From Sordaria brevicollis (lineage: Eukaryota; Ascomycota; Sordariomycetes; Sordariales; Sordariaceae): a stretch of DNA of 64,000 bases. The notes below the pieces were generated by a model, which had not been told where the DNA came from, made no database searches, and saw nothing but the letters and a program-made list of their open reading frames with translations. Of the stretch, positions 23,908-36,107 are shown piece after piece. Position numbers and translations under genes: made by a program. The first letter of the stretch is position 1. Every line of letters starts with the position of its first letter. The stretch spans positions 3,844,001 through 3,908,000 of the forward strand of contig JAUTDP010000004.1 of the NCBI GenBank assembly GCA_033439795.1, read 5' to 3'.

Positions 23908-24136
23908 TCAAGTTTCGACAAGTGTGCGGGTTCTCTGAGTAGTCCGACGCTGATGCTGCAGCTTGACGATTTGGGATAGAAGGCGCTGTTGGATGGGCGT
24001 AAGATGACCAGTAGAAGTGGGAAAGTGGGAAAGTGAAGAGAAGAAAGAAATGGCTTACGCGGACTTCAAACTTGATATTTACGGGAGGTTCAAGTCGGGG
24101 TGGCGCATAGTTGCGCTGTGTCCGAGGACCGAGCAT
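23908..24136 (-). CDS. Possible small two-exon protein (51 residues)
   Basis: ATG at 24136 starts a basic, Pro-rich stretch (MLGPRTQRNYAPPRLEPP). A GTAAGC donor follows the 26th codon. An AACAG acceptor at 23986-23988 joins a second exon of 25 codons plus stop. A pyrimidine-rich leader precedes the ATG. A different frame stays open through the second part (to 23804), so the splice choice is uncertain. No family is recognised. Confidence 0.25.
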
Positions 24137-24728
24137 GATGCATTCACTTGCTTGTAGGACCCGTACGTAAGTGTGAGAGAGAAAAAATGGAAATGTAAGG
24201 AGGAACAGAAAGTGGCTAAGATGAAGCAACTCGGGAGGAAGGAACGAAGGGAAATTTTTCGGAATGAGAACATGGTTTCAACATAAAAGCGGAAGGAGGC
24301 GCCCGGACTCTTTGAGAATCCATCACATCAAGGCAGGTACCCATCCATCCTACCTTCCACAACGGGTTTCAAGTAGCCAAGTTGGGCTGGCTCGGACAGC
24401 GAAGACATAGTACAGGTAGGTATTTCACTTACAACATCATGGTCGTTGAAAAGGTATTTGATTTCAATTATGTACGCCAAGTGTCATATTCATCCAACGA
24501 GGTTACTAATGGCTATGACGGCACCCCGCCCCACCCGAACAGATCAAGATGCCCAAGAATATGTACGTCAGACCGGCTTCATCCTCCAGTGTTGTGGTGA
24601 TAGCGTGTTCCTTCCACATTCAGAGCTTGGTGTGACCAGTACGTAGTGGAGCAACCGTTACCGTGCCTCCCTCACATTCATCCCGTCACCAAGTATCCTC
24701 CCATTCCCGTCATCCCCAGACCCCCAAT
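24137..24728. other. Intergenic stretch
   Basis: No gene seen. The left part is a CT-rich leader (minus strand) for the possible small gene ending at 24136. The right part should hold the 3' untranslated region of the HsbA-like gene. Confidence 0.4.
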
Positions 24729-25247
24729 TTAGAACAGCTTATAAGTCTCAATAGCCTCATCAAAGCTCTCAAAGATGGGCACGGTCAAGCTCCTCGCAAA
24801 GTCCTGGAACAACTCCGGGATCTTGCTCACAATCGTCTCGCTCATCTCCTCAGTCGCCTTCTTCTCGAGCTTGAGGTTAAGCAGAATGGTCGGGCTCAGC
24901 AAAAGCTTATCGAACTTGGGCTTGGATGCGATGATGGCGGTGATGGTCTGGTTGACCGAAGTAGCGAGGTTGGAAGTCTTCTCGCCCACTCCCAAGGCGC
25001 CCAAAGTGTCGAGCTCCTCGGAGGCTTCGGCCACCTTGGTGCCGCGGTTGATGTTGGCGAGCAGGGAGGTGCTCTCGGAGACGATGGGGATGACGGTCAG
25101 GAGCTTGCCGTTCCATGTGTCGACGTAGTTCTTGAGCTTGAGGGTGGAGAGGTTGATGGTGTCGAGAGCCTTCTGGATGGCGATGGCGTCGGCGGCGACG
25201 GTGGAGGCCAGGATGGCGACCGGGGCGAGGAGGGTGGTGAACTTCAT
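24729..25247 (-). CDS. Secreted HsbA-like (hydrophobic surface binding) protein
   Basis: Single-exon frame of 172 residues. It starts with a clear signal peptide (MKFTTLLAPVAILASTVAA). The rest is an alpha-helical, Ala/Leu/Ser/Thr-rich domain without cysteines. Pattern and length fit the HsbA / cell-wall galactomannoprotein family (PF12296). In Aspergillus, HsbA is secreted, binds hydrophobic surfaces and recruits lytic enzymes; other members are cell-wall antigens. Role here is inferred from the family. One N-glycosylation sequon is visible (NQT). The start is fixed by the signal peptide. Confidence 0.85.
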   Translation of the reverse strand: MKFTTLLAPVAILASTVAADAIAIQKALDTINLSTLKLKNYVDTWNGKLLTVIPIVSESTSLLANINRGTKVAEASEELDTLGALGVGEKTSNLATSVNQTITAIIASKPKFDKLLLSPTILLNLKLEKKATEEMSETIVSKIPELFQDFARSLTVPIFESFDEAIETYKLF

Positions 25248-26853
25248 TTTGAAGGTTTTGGGGTGAGAGATGTTGATTTATTGGTGAGGATGAAGGTAGG
25301 TAGTGGATGAAGCTTGACACCGGTCGGGTCTGGAGCACTGGAGGACACTGGAGAGAAGAGTTGAAGAGATCGACGAGGACTCAAACTTCTTCTGGGTACA
25401 ACACTGGAGATGGGCCAGTCCCCTAGTTATACTCGCCTTTCACAAGCATCTTGACACCCGTCATCCTCAAAGATTAAAAGATCGTCGCCGAGGCAGACGC
25501 TTGTTATTCCCAAGTAGGCATCGTGAACTTCTTGCTTACCCCGCCCATGATCAACCTGAATGCTACTCTTCGTCTGTCTTGACCTGTCCGTTTTGCGGGG
25601 AAGACCATTGAGAGAGATCTTCCCGCCACGGAAACACTACAGTTTGATCTGTGGAATCGTGCCATCAGGAACGGGGCTCAATGCGGAGGTGTGATTGAAG
25701 GATTGAGGTGCCAAAGGCAATGGTTTTCTGCAGGCGAGCGCATGTCCGCCATGGATAACATGGCTTTGCGAGCGAGATCGACCAGGTGTGTTGCTCCATG
25801 GGGTATGGCCTTTGTCGGCGGTCAATGCCATTTCAGGTTTGCAGCTCGAGATTGCAGGCTCTTGAGCAGCAGTTGGGATGACGTTGGGGAACTGCTGCGA
25901 GGAGGACGACGAAGGGGACGGCATCTTCAGGGGTAACTAACCGTTGAGGGTAAGGTGTAATGCGGGGGGGCAGGGACCTCGACGGCTGATTGGGAGAAGC
26001 CTTTGCCAAGTCTGGGGTAAATGTTGGTCGATCCCTCGGCGATTTCGTTCAGATGGGTGACATTAGTGGCCATCAGGCAGCATGTGAATAGGATCGTCGT
26101 CGCCGAGTGCTTTTGCGGGAGCGGTGGGAGAGAGTGTTGGGGATGCTGAGCTCCATCATAAATATGAATGAAGGAGGCAAAAACCCATTAGAGAAGCTAG
26201 GCATGCTGGTCGAGTCGGTAAAGTTCCTGTGGTCTAGACGACCTCATCTGAATTAAAGTTTCAACTTTGGACAGTTCCAAAAAGCTGGCTTGGCTGTATG
26301 TGTTGGAAAGTTCAACTGAATAGGCATTTGGGACGCAACTAAGTCGTTACGGACTGTGGCCTCGGCATACACCATTGAATAAGGCGAACACGGGGTTTGC
26401 CTCTGAGAAATGCGCATGTGCAAGTCTCGTTGGGCTGGAAAGGAAGGGCGCGGGCCGCCAACAACCCGCTGGTTGTGGTCGAAGGCAACATTACTGCATT
26501 ATATTGGCATTGTACACATTATCCAATCTGGTAAGCGCCTCGAGACACACGGTGAGCGCAGGGAACCTTCCGTTCTTGTTCCGGACTTGAGTGTCCTCTG
26601 GTTTCGGCCTGGTGTCCCTTTCAATTGCTGCTGCGCCGTCTGGAGCGGTTCTGTGAAGACCGCTATTTCGTCATGATGAACAACATTTGTACGGTGCCTT
26701 CACTCATGTGCCTCGTGGGACTCCCATACTCGTCTACCAGTTTTTATGCTGTCATATCCCACTTCGAGGCGTTTCCATGTCGTTAAATAAGTGTGTGTTG
26801 AACCTCTTACTTGATTGCCAAGTAAGCGTGTGGAAGCAAACAAGTGTCTCGTC
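25248..26853. other. Intergenic region between HsbA-like and membrane-protein genes
   Basis: No supported gene in 1.6 kb. A 95-codon minus-strand frame (25637-25924) is Ser/Pro-rich and unassigned. The left 200 nt is the likely promoter of the HsbA-like gene. Confidence 0.4.
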
Positions 26854-27880
26854 TCATGCCGGCGACGCATAGTAACCCTGCAGAGGGGGTACACCAGGTT
26901 GCTGTTGAGAGCCTGATGGGATTGCTGAAGGTGACTGAGGCGCGACAGGGGCGTAATAACCGCTAAACATATTGTTTTGCTGGGGAGGATCTGGGTGTTG
27001 TCCAGCTACCATATTCTGAGGCACCTGGCCCATCGGCATTGGTACACCAACTGGGACTCGAATGTAGGTAACAGTTCTCCGGGCCTTGTTGGTCGAATTG
27101 ACGGCGTGTGTCTCAACGCAGGCGCGAACGAAGAGGAAGAGGTGGATGATCAGGAGCAAAATGGATAGCGCAAACAGGCCTCGCTGGAGGCCGTTTATGG
27201 GCCCAGGTAGCATGTAGGGATCATCATCGTAGTAGTAAGAGTATTCGATAGTAATCCAGCCAGCAAACGCGGCACCCAAACCAGTCACAATGGCGATAAT
27301 GAGATGTAGGCCAACATGAGCGCCGGGGTGGATGCCTCGACGATGTTTAGAGGCACATATAACTAGGAACTCAGACATGGTCCATAGGATTGTCATGCCG
27401 GCCTGAAGAGCGCAAGTTAGCATAAGACCTTGTAGATAGACACGACGTCGATAGGTTGGTGCGAATAGGGGTAGCACGTACTGCCGTGGCCAAGACACTA
27501 AAAAGTATATCTATCTCCCATGGTGCACCCCATCGACGGGAATAGGCGCCCAGTGCCAGGCCAATTCCAAGAATGCAGGCAGAACACACAACAGATATGG
27601 TCTGGAGAACGAGTTTCACGATGTGCCACCTCGTCGTGTAGGCGATTTCCGAACCATGGGCTCGCGGAAGATATTGTTGATGGTATGTGCCGCCATATCC
27701 AAGCGGTTGGACAGGCGCTGGTTGCTGCTGGGGAATCATACCGTTCTTTTCATGAACGATGGGATGAGGCGCGGGCAAAACCTGAGGCAGGAGCGGCGCT
27801 CCTTGCCTGGCTGTCTCTCCGGCATGATCAGATCCTTCCTGCGCAGCCTGCGTGCTGCTGGACGGTTCGGTCGCTGCCAT
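26854..27880 (-). CDS. Four-helix (MARVEL-like) integral membrane protein
   Basis: Exons 27880-27482 and 27402-26854, 315 residues. The 79-nt intron has a GTACGT donor, a CTAAC branch site and a TTCAG acceptor, and joins in phase 0. The first ~80 residues are Gln/Pro-rich and cytosol-like. Four hydrophobic helices follow: around VLQTISVVCSACILGIGLAL, across the splice junction (ILFSVLATA-AGMTILW), LHLIIAIVTGLGAAFAGWIT, and LFALSILLLIIHLFLF. A Pro/Gln/Tyr-rich tail with repeated YYA motifs closes the protein. Topology matches fungal MARVEL-type proteins that sit in plasma-membrane domains, but no diagnostic motif proves the family. Confidence 0.85.
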
Positions 27881-28640
27881 TATGTGCGCTTCTGGCCAAT
27901 TCAGGAGTGTCGTTTCCAGGATATTAGTTACGGTTTGATTGATTGGCGATTAAGCCCGAAAAAGAGCGATCGACTTGACGACGACACAAATGGTGTTGAG
28001 GAGGATGTTGATGTTTAAACGAAAGACTGCGCGCAAAATGCGCGTGAAGATATGAAGAACGAGCGGCAGTCGACAAACCTGGTGGCCTGTCAAAGAAAGA
28101 AAAAAGGGAGGGTCTAGAGGGATGACTGAGAATTTGCAAGATTGCGATGCAAAGGGCTAACGCAGGCTACCGTTGACACTGGCGCACTCCCGAAGTTCCA
28201 ACGCCGCAAACTTCAGGGTCTCTTTTACGATACTATCGTATCGTGGTTTAGCGGCGGTCTTGGCATTGATTACGGCGAATCAGCCGGCGTGGCTGCCTAG
28301 ACCCCTTGCCGCCTTTGTTGGTTCACTGCGACGGCTTGGACGGGCACTTGGGTCCCGCCCTGGCTTTCACGGCAGACAAAGGTTTTGAAAGATAAGATTT
28401 TGATGCTTAATTATGCGACGGAGATGGAGGCAAGTCAGCATATGGAAGTATAAGTTAAACCATTTCGACTCTGACAGGTTCTTAGCTCACCTTATGTTGT
28501 ATATTTGTCAGCTTCAACTCGGTTCCCTAGTTGTAAGACATTGTGAGAAGTGCACCCATGATCACGAGTTCAAGCGTATGTGCGGAAAAAGAAAACAGAA
28601 TCGCTGTTTGAGAAGGGAACCAAGCTATAGTCGAACGTGG
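27881..28640. other. Intergenic region
   Basis: No gene recognised. Contains the presumed promoter of the membrane-protein gene (27,880 leftwards) and the 3' untranslated region of sec11. Confidence 0.4.
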
Positions 28641-29370
28641 CTATTCCCGCTGCAGAACCACCACTAAGCCCATCAATCCGAGCATGACCGTCTTGAGCCA
28701 TGGGTGCTCGGATAGAAGAATGGTAACATAGCCAACAAAAGGAATGTAGGCAAAGACGCTTCTGTTTGAGAGAATGACTGTTAGCAAAAAGAATCCGCGC
28801 TTGGGGACAAGTCGAGTGAAATCAGCGTACCCGATGATATCTTTCCTAACCAAGTAATCCTGTCCACTGGCGTAGAGCTCCGTGTCGTCCGAAACATTGT
28901 TATCTCCCTTTGTGAGCAGCTTCGCCTCGGGTCTTGGAAAAAGAAAGTCCTATGGTCAGCGTGATGTCCGGACGGCGCAAGAGAGCGAGAATGGGGAAAA
29001 CGTACCCCTTTCCAAACTTCCTGACTATCCTGTGGACGATGGGGATGTCCTTTCCCTTCACGTTGTACACCACCACCTCTCCAACACTCGTTTCGGCCAC
29101 GACATTGCGGTTCCACAAGAACAAGAGGTCACCGCGCTGAAAGGCTGGCTCCATGCTACCGGACAAGACGACGACAATCGGGGATGGCGAATCTGTGATG
29201 ACCGAGAGACCTTTCCACATCTGGGAGAACAGAGCTGGTTAGCAGACGCTTTCGCGAAGCTATTTCGAGGCGAATCGCATAGAACACACCATGAATGCGG
29301 TTGACAAGATCAGGCCAAAGTTCATAAGCTGGACGGCAGCTTGCCGCGGGTTTGCGAGGCCTGACAACAT
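28641..29370 (-). CDS. sec11: Signal peptidase complex catalytic subunit Sec11
   Basis: Four exons: 29370-29290, 29220-29006, 28932-28831 and 28761-28641, 172 residues, all junctions closing in frame. Introns are 69, 73 and 69 nt. The catalytic set of eukaryotic signal peptidases is intact: Ser49 in SGSMEP, His90 in IVHRI, and Asp109/Asp115 in GDNNVSDD. The N-terminal helix [17 protein letters not shown] is the membrane anchor. The C-terminal segment [18 protein letters not shown] is the family's most conserved tail. It cleaves signal peptides from secretory proteins at the ER membrane. Length matches the family (about 165-175 residues). Confidence 0.97.
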
Positions 29371-30506
29371 GGCGACGGCGGGCGAGCAGAAGTGATGCTC
29401 AAGTTCGGTATGGAGAGAGAGCGCAAGGCCTGTTGTTCAATCGCGGGGCCGCCAAAACTTTGCGCAAGTTCGGAATAGCTTCGTCCTTCAATATGGGTCG
29501 TCGGGTGTTGTTGCTACAGGCACTGCCGCCGTTGAGGTTCGCAGTTGACGATTGACATCAGACCTCGAGCCAGGGACAGCGGTAGCGGACACGGTGACAA
29601 GAAAGCCGCGAAATGGCAGCTTCTCATTGGTAATTGTGACAAATAAGACCCACTTAGAATCCCCACAAGGCATCAAGGTGCCTGCCAACGTATTTCGCGG
29701 TTCCTCTTCCTCTTGGCAATAACCTGGGCTCAACTCCAATTTCAACCTCAACCTTCGACACGCTCCCAGTCAACTAGAGGTAGGTGTCTATTCCCTTCTC
29801 TCAACTCTGAATCCCGGCCAGATGAGCAATGTTCAAGTTTGACTTGTGGACCATTTATCTGGTCACTTTTTCACTTGAGCCCCGAACATATGTAGGCGAT
29901 GCATGGCATACGTTTATACGGTCGCGCTATCGTTGTTCTTCCAAGTGGAAGAACTTGAGGATGGATTGAGGATGGAACATCGAGACACGATCAAGAGGCC
30001 ATGGGCCATGCTCTTTCGGCTAGGCGGCTTGCTGAGAGGCGAAGGGGTACTTCGGTCCATAGAGGTAGTCCGTCATTCCCGTCGGAAGAAAAGAACATCG
30101 GACTTTCCAACCCGAGTGGTCTTGGCTGCCTATGTTTCCTGTCCTTGTTGTGAAGGTTCGCTCTTCTCAACTCTTAACTGACCGTCGGACTTTCTGGTCG
30201 CGTTGCATCCTACCTCCCGTCGATGATCGTCAGCTTGGGATTCAGGATCAGGTAGAACAAGCCGGTGTACCAGATAGACGAATGTCGCTGCCTCCGTGTC
30301 ATTGCTTTTATCCTATGGAAGCGGCATACCTATTTGTTGGGACTCGCGAAGGACTCGATGCATTTCTTCGACCTGGCCGTCATAGTTTGCTCTGACCATG
30401 CCCCATCCATCGTTTACCTCAAGTGGTTGGCGTTGTTCGCTCGCCTGTTTCTTCAATCTCTTCTGAAATCTCACCACTAACGACCTGTCATCCCTTGCTC
30501 ATCAAC
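29371..30506. other. Divergent intergenic region
   Basis: Lies between the starts of sec11 (minus) and the AIG1-like gene (plus), so it should hold both promoters. A 92-codon frame at 29903-30181 lacks recognisable features. No RNA gene seen. Confidence 0.45.
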
Positions 30507-31801
30507 ATGTCGACCGACAACGAGGCAACGGAACGCACCTCGCTCCTGAACCGTGACCTCCCGCGACCCAATGGAGTTCTCCAGGACCATGTACGTTCCA
30601 AGGTCATATGTTGTACATATCGTCTTGAGTTGAACTGACGACTCCCATAGCCAATCTTTCTTCGAACATGTCATGCACCATGGGGCTTCATCAGCCAAAC
30701 CACTCTTGTTGCCATCAGAGGCCTGATTCTGATGTACCTCACCATTCTTGCGCCGATGCTTCTCGACTACAAACTCTACAAGCGGGAAGATGGCGACTCT
30801 CCGTTGCGCATTCTCTTCCAGTTTTCAACCATCACCTTCATCCTGTTGTGGCTCTACCACTTGGCTACTTTTGTAGGTCACTCTTCATCTCGATGACCGG
30901 CCTAAACTTGCTGACTCTGAGCGCCCTTAGTGCTGGAGTTATACGCACCTCTATTATCCCGATCTCGATGAGGAAGACAACACATGGGAGACAGCCCTTC
31001 TACGAAAGATGTCACCGCCCGAGCAAACAATCACCTCTCGCAACCGATTCTACTTCAGCTTGTACTACACAGTGTCCCACGTATTCGCATTTATGAACAC
31101 CTTCATCTTCTGGGCCTTTGTTGTGCCAAAGGGCCACGGCGACTTACCTAGAGACAGGCAAAGGGGTGACGGTGGTAGTGGTGGAGGGGGTGATGCGGAG
31201 ATATTTGACTGTATGCTGCCCCTGAGATCAGCCAATTTCCCCCTTCAAGATGCACTAACAAGACTAGCTGGCAATTTTTTTGGTCATGGATGGTTTGAGC
31301 CTTTCTGCGTCCTCAATCTATGGGGCTATACAGCACTTCTCGGTCTGTTTGAGATCATGTTGCTGAACAGCATCAAACGCCAGATTGTAAGCTCAGGTGC
31401 CTTGCTGTTTTCGTAGGAAGACTAATGCTGATGACTTGCAACAGCCCGTCCATACGCATGTCATTGGCGTGGTGTTTCTGTTGTGTGCCTACCTCGGTTG
31501 GGCTGCCTTTGGAAAACTGTTCATTGGCCGTGCCCCTTACTTTTGGTTGGACCCGGAGATTGTTCGGTACAGAGAACTTATGTTTGGATACTGCGCCTTG
31601 TTTGTGGCCCTGGGGCCAGCCTGTAAGTTACAAACCCTACCACGGCTTAATGGCCCGAAACTTGTGCTGACCACAATCATGTGAACAGTTTTCGCCTTTA
31701 TGTATGGCCTCATTGGTCTACGTGAAGAACTCGCCGAGAAATACGGCAGCCCAAGCCAAGAAGCCACTCCAGAGGGCTCGCAACAGGGAGATCAAGAGTG
31801 A
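30507..31801 (+). CDS. Multi-pass membrane protein, probable FAR-17a/AIG1-like
   Basis: Six exons: 30507-30590, 30651-30872, 30931-31210, 31268-31386, 31445-31622 and 31689-31801, 331 residues. Donors are GTACGT, GTAGGT, GTATGC, GTAAGC and GTAAGT, and all junctions close in frame. About six hydrophobic helices, for example LVAIRGLILMYLTILAPML, TITFILLWLYHLATF, VSHVFAFMNTFIFWAFVV and THVIGVVFLLCAYLGWAAFG. The arrangement and the HVFAFMNTFIFWAF / LNLWGY type motifs suggest the FAR-17a/AIG1 family, whose animal members hydrolyse FAHFA lipids; assignment is tentative. The third intron (57 nt) is a multiple of three with no stop. Confidence 0.8.
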
Positions 31802-33431
31802 GGCAGATGAGTTTCGTGTTTTTCTCATGCACCACAACGCATGTGTGAAAAGGAGAACCTTTCCGCTTTTTTTTTTCCCCCTTATTCCCTATTCAGCCTG
31901 ATATATTGTCCTCCTAACCAATCCCGCATGATGTTCCTTATGCTCAATGATGCTGTACTTCTACCTAGGGACTTTGATAGTTCAGAATTGCAGCCTTAGA
32001 AAAGCATGAAATTATTACCTTGACTGAGTAACTGGCATTTACTCTCATATGATGAAACCGTCAGCTTTTCCATGTGTAAAACACATTGCCCAGGGTTTGT
32101 AGATGTGTTTGGCCGTTGAACTGACAAAGACTTCCACATCCCATCCCCTGGACCCCTGCTGCCACGCCGCCGCAGCGGAGCCGCGGAGCTTCGTTTCACG
32201 GCCCCACTCACCGGACCCCGCCCCGTCTCCCTAGCGTCCCATCGACATGGATCTCTGCGGGGTCAAGATGACGGGCCCTTGTCCGGCTGAGGATTGGTGG
32301 GATTGATATCTGCGCACTTTTGGTGACAAGTTTTTTCCAATGATATCGGGCGGCGTTGACTCGCAAGACTGGGAGTCCTAAAGAGAAGGCAAGCCCAATT
32401 CTCGATATCCGACGGGTATTTGCGAAGCATTGGGAGCAGCCACGCGGGCACATACTGAGTTTATGATAGTGCCGGTGCCAATGGGGAGGAATTGCCGAAT
32501 TGGACACTCTTCAGCCAGTGGATGAACCGCTCAAGCTCAGACCAGGGCAGACGGAGGCCCCCTCGTCTTCCGCTGACGTCGATTGACAGATGCCATGGAC
32601 AGTGACAGCTCAGCATTCAGGTCCGAACATCTCCAGGACTGACAGCATCGCCATTGAGGTTCTCCCACGAATCTATCTCAAGGCGAACCAAGCTGTCAGG
32701 GCTTCCTACCTCTACGACATATCGCAGGAACAGAGCCCAGGGACATAAAAAAGTCAAAAGCATGCGCAACCCAACCATCCCCGCGGAAGCGCCATCGTGC
32801 ACACCCTCATCTGCCTCACCATGCATCAAGGCAGGCTGCAACATCAGTCAGTGCAAACAACCGCAGGCAGTTTGAGTGCGGTGAATGGACGATAAGTCGG
32901 TTTCCAGAACATGATCCCTGCCTTTGGATAACGATTCACGCTTCCGATGGTTTCTGGGTTTGACGACTTCTTGTTGGACGTTCAACATGGCCCCTGTCGA
33001 TACAACCAACAACCGCCGTGCCCGCCCTGCTTTTGTTCGCTACAGCCGGCATCAAGCCAGCATCACGCCTGCGCATTGGCTGTGAGGCTGTCAACGGTAT
33101 AAGTATGCTGTCAACCCCTCCCTTACCACACTTCTTTCCCTGGTTCTCACTCCCTGTCCCCCTATCTCCTCCCAACACACAACCAAAAGGGCCGCAAAGT
33201 GTTTGCTGGTGTTGTCTCGAGGTTCGTTCGGTAGAGGTAGCTGAGAGATAGCACCGCCCGGGCCCTGTCAATCCTTCTCTTGTGCTTTTCCCCCTCCCTT
33301 CACATCTTCCTTTTCTTTTTCCCCGGTCTTTCATTTGTTTTGTCGCTCTCTTGACATCTTGGACGTTTTCGCCTGGAAACCCGGTCAACTTCGTCACCAT
33401 TCTACGATTCATCTTCCCCAAGACTTCCACC
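31802..33431. other. Intergenic region and BTB-gene leader
   Basis: No supported gene. A GC-rich patch occurs near 32,150-32,230. From about 33,110 the sequence is CT-rich, typical of a fungal core promoter and leader, and runs to the ATG at 33432. Confidence 0.45.
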
Positions 33432-34430
33432 ATGTTTAAGCGTTCACTCAGATCCCGCGATGCGGGCACCTCCCAGAGGGAGCCTGCTCAAACAACAACA
33501 GGCATGGATTCGCAACACAAGGTGGACAAGTCGACAAGACTCATGAAGAAGAACTCGAAACGGAGTATCCAGAAGCTATCCAAGTCTCTCGCAGGCGAGA
33601 ACTCTTCACGCATCCAACCACAGTCAACGCAAGCAAAGCCGGCCGAGAAGCCAGCCGCCATCACACCCTCGCCCATCGTCACCATCATGGTGGGTCCTGA
33701 CGGCCGGCTGTTTGCTGCGCATGAGAATATCTTGTGCCAGTCTCCTCTCTTCGAACGGATGCTACGTGGCAAATATCTCAATGCGCAATCCAAGAGGATG
33801 TTGCTCGAGGACGAAGAACCGGAGATCTTTAGCGCCATCCTCGAATATCTCTACAAGGGCGATTACTACCCCCGTCTGCTACACAACCAGCAGCAGGACT
33901 CTTGGGAGCTCGAGGATTCTCTCTCTATCCCCGCCAATCGGAACGCCGCCCCTCTCACACCCCCGACTGGCAACAACTCACCACAACCCGGAGGTGGCCG
34001 CGCATCTCCGTCTGTCGAGCCGACCGTGTACGTCTCCAGCCTGGACCAGTACTTGCTTCGCGACACAGTGGTTTACTGCGCCGCGGAACGGTATGGGCTG
34101 GAAGAACTTAAGAGGCTGGCGCTGCGAAAGCAAGGGTTGCACACCGGCGTCGAAGTGGGCACCGTCCTTCGCAGCGCCCAGTATTGCTATGCGCACACGC
34201 CCGACTCTGACAGCCGCCTACGCGCCCATTACCTGGCACTCATCATCCGGTGCCGCAAGACCTTCAAGCGGAGCGGCACCATGCAGGCCGAGATGGAGAA
34301 GTGCGGCAGCAGCAACAACAACAATGGCAGTGGGAAACTCTTCTTCGACCTGTTCGTCGCCATGTGTAATCACCTCGACGACGTCATTGATGCTAGCAAA
34401 AATGCTATGCAGACGCCCAAGACAATCTAG
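33432..34430 (+). CDS. BTB/POZ-domain protein
   Basis: Intronless, 332 residues from ATG 33432, which has a strong context (ccaccATG). The open frame extends 50 codons upstream, but that part translates the CT-rich leader. Residues 1-75 are basic and low-complexity (nuclear or cytosolic linker). The BTB fold starts with TIMVGPDGRLFAAHENILCQ and continues through SPLFERMLRG and EPEIFSAILEYLYKGDYYP (about 80-145). A Pro/Ser insert follows. Then comes a second helical part (LRDTVVYCAAERYGLEELKRLAL) typical of the BTB C-terminal extension. BTB domains dimerise and often bridge Cul3 ligases; no partner domain (zinc finger, Kelch, MATH) is present, so a specific role is not assigned. Confidence 0.9.
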   Translation: MFKRSLRSRDAGTSQREPAQTTTGMDSQHKVDKSTRLMKKNSKRSIQKLSKSLAGENSSRIQPQSTQAKPAEKPAAITPSPIVTIMVGPDGRLFAAHENILCQSPLFERMLRGKYLNAQSKRMLLEDEEPEIFSAILEYLYKGDYYPRLLHNQQQDSWELEDSLSIPANRNAAPLTPPTGNNSPQPGGGRASPSVEPTVYVSSLDQYLLRDTVVYCAAERYGLEELKRLALRKQGLHTGVEVGTVLRSAQYCYAHTPDSDSRLRAHYLALIIRCRKTFKRSGTMQAEMEKCGSSNNNNGSGKLFFDLFVAMCNHLDDVIDASKNAMQTPKTI

Positions 34431-35367
34431 TCGGTTGAGGTGGCTCTACGCTTGATGTACGAATAGGGGTTTCGAGAGTTTCTTCTCACTCGTCATGTTG
34501 TTGTTCCGCACGACTTTCTTTCTCACCATTTCTCACGATACCCAACCATAATTTTTGGCTTACTTTCCTTCCGACATCTGCTTTTTGATCGACGGAGTTT
34601 GGGCACGATATTGAACGAGGATCCTTTTTCTTGGGAAGATGCTTTGGTCATCCTCCTTATCCCAAACAATACTGGCTTAATCAAGTACAACAACGGGTAA
34701 CAAACGCAACTCAGACTGACACCACTTCGGGGAGACATTAAGTTGTTTCTTTCTCCGACATGCGTATACGGATGGCGCTCGCAACTCAATTCTTGGTTTT
34801 CCCTTTGTCTTGTCTATCGGACCAACAGGACGATGACATACACATACATACATACCCTTTTGATGAATCCCCTGGTTGGGTGATCAGATAACAGCGTTTC
34901 AGAAGGAAATGGATAAAGCCTGCATGGAGCCGGCTCGACTAATTTGGATACTATTCAGGAGGAGAAGCTTGTTGGCTGCTACGAAGCAAGCGGGAGTCCC
35001 TCACGCTCGCTCATTCACACAATGTCGGTCGCTTTGACTAGCAGACTGACTGGCCAAGATTGTACATTTTTTAATGGGAACATGAATGACTCTCACGATG
35101 GGTACGAACACAGCTAGTGGTTAGCAATGATAAGTACCAAACTCAGTAGCTGTGCCAGCTAGTTAGAGTTAACGAGTTTCTCTTCTCACTCGGAGGAGGG
35201 CTACACACATAATGGAAAATCACATAGCCACCTCCAACCACTTTTCCCCCAGTCCCGCTCTCAAACCATGGATGATACTATTATGATGTGACAGTTTCTA
35301 CCGCCAAGCACACTTGGGCTTTCCCCTCCCATCTAAATGTTCTCAACTCAGCGAGTATCTCCGTATC
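34431..35367. other. Convergent intergenic region
   Basis: Between two converging genes, so it should hold both 3' untranslated regions and terminators. No gene recognised. Confidence 0.45.
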
Positions 35368-36107
35368 TCACTCCCACTTGACCTCCCACCTCTTCACCCT
35401 AACCACCAACTCTTCACCATCCTTCACATTCCTCTCCGGCCTCGCCGCCATAGCCACAACTTCCAACTCCCACCCTTCCAAATCCTCCAGCCCATAAACC
35501 CAACAAATCTCCCTCAACGCCGTCCTACTCTTCTCCTGCCCGGTCTCCTCATCCAAAACCAGCCTATAAACCCAAATACTCTTTCCATGCTCATCCCCCG
35601 ATTTCTCCACCAAGATGGTCGTCCATTCATCTTCACCTGGGGTATCATTAGAGGGTGAAAGAAGGGGAGTAACGCTCCAATCCGCCCACGTGTCCGTGGC
35701 GACCGTGCTCAGTTGCGGTTGGGATTGGTAGAATTCGATGCCGGTTTTGATCCATTTTGGTGGGATGGATGAAGCAGAGGAAGGGGAAGAGGAGGAGTGA
35801 GGACGACGAAAGGCGAGGAGGATACCGGCTTGGTCGTAGCGTTCGCGCCAGGGGAAGGAGAAGGAGGCGCGGGCGGAGAGGAAGGAGGTTAAGGGCCCGG
35901 TGGAGCGGGCAGAGGGGGGGATGGCTGTTGGGGCTTTTTGGGGGAGGGGAGGTGGTTAGTGATGATGGTTTGTATGAAGATTGAAGGGGGGAAAGGGTGG
36001 TAAGTACCATTGTAGATATTGGTTGTGGGCGGTTTGCGCCAGATGTCGGTGCCGGGAGCGGCGCGGATGGTGAAGATGTCGGAGGTGGTGTTTGTGTTGG
36101 TGGACAT
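35368..36107 (-). CDS. DUF1349 family protein (Ree1-like fold)
   Basis: Exons 36107-36008 and 35933-35368, 221 residues. The 74-nt intron has a GTACTT donor, CTAAC branch and AAAAAG acceptor. Family signature: RERYDQAGILLAF, then PPKWIKTGIEFYQSQPQ and TDTWADWSVTPL, matching the DUF1349 concanavalin-A-like beta-sandwich. The yeast member Ree1 is a cytosolic protein reported to regulate enolase; a similar role here is only inferred. No signal peptide. The C-terminus (RVKRWEVKWE) completes the last beta strand. Confidence 0.88.

Noticed and set aside
24663..25310. 215-codon plus frame
   Set aside because: Antisense of the HsbA-like gene, which has a signal peptide and family pattern.
25637..25924. 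95-codon Ser/Pro-rich minus frame
   Set aside because: Could be an exon of an unseen gene, but no partner exon or family found.
33712..34455. 247-codon plus frame overlapping the BTB gene
   Set aside because: Out-of-frame shadow; the BTB frame has the domain and the good start context.
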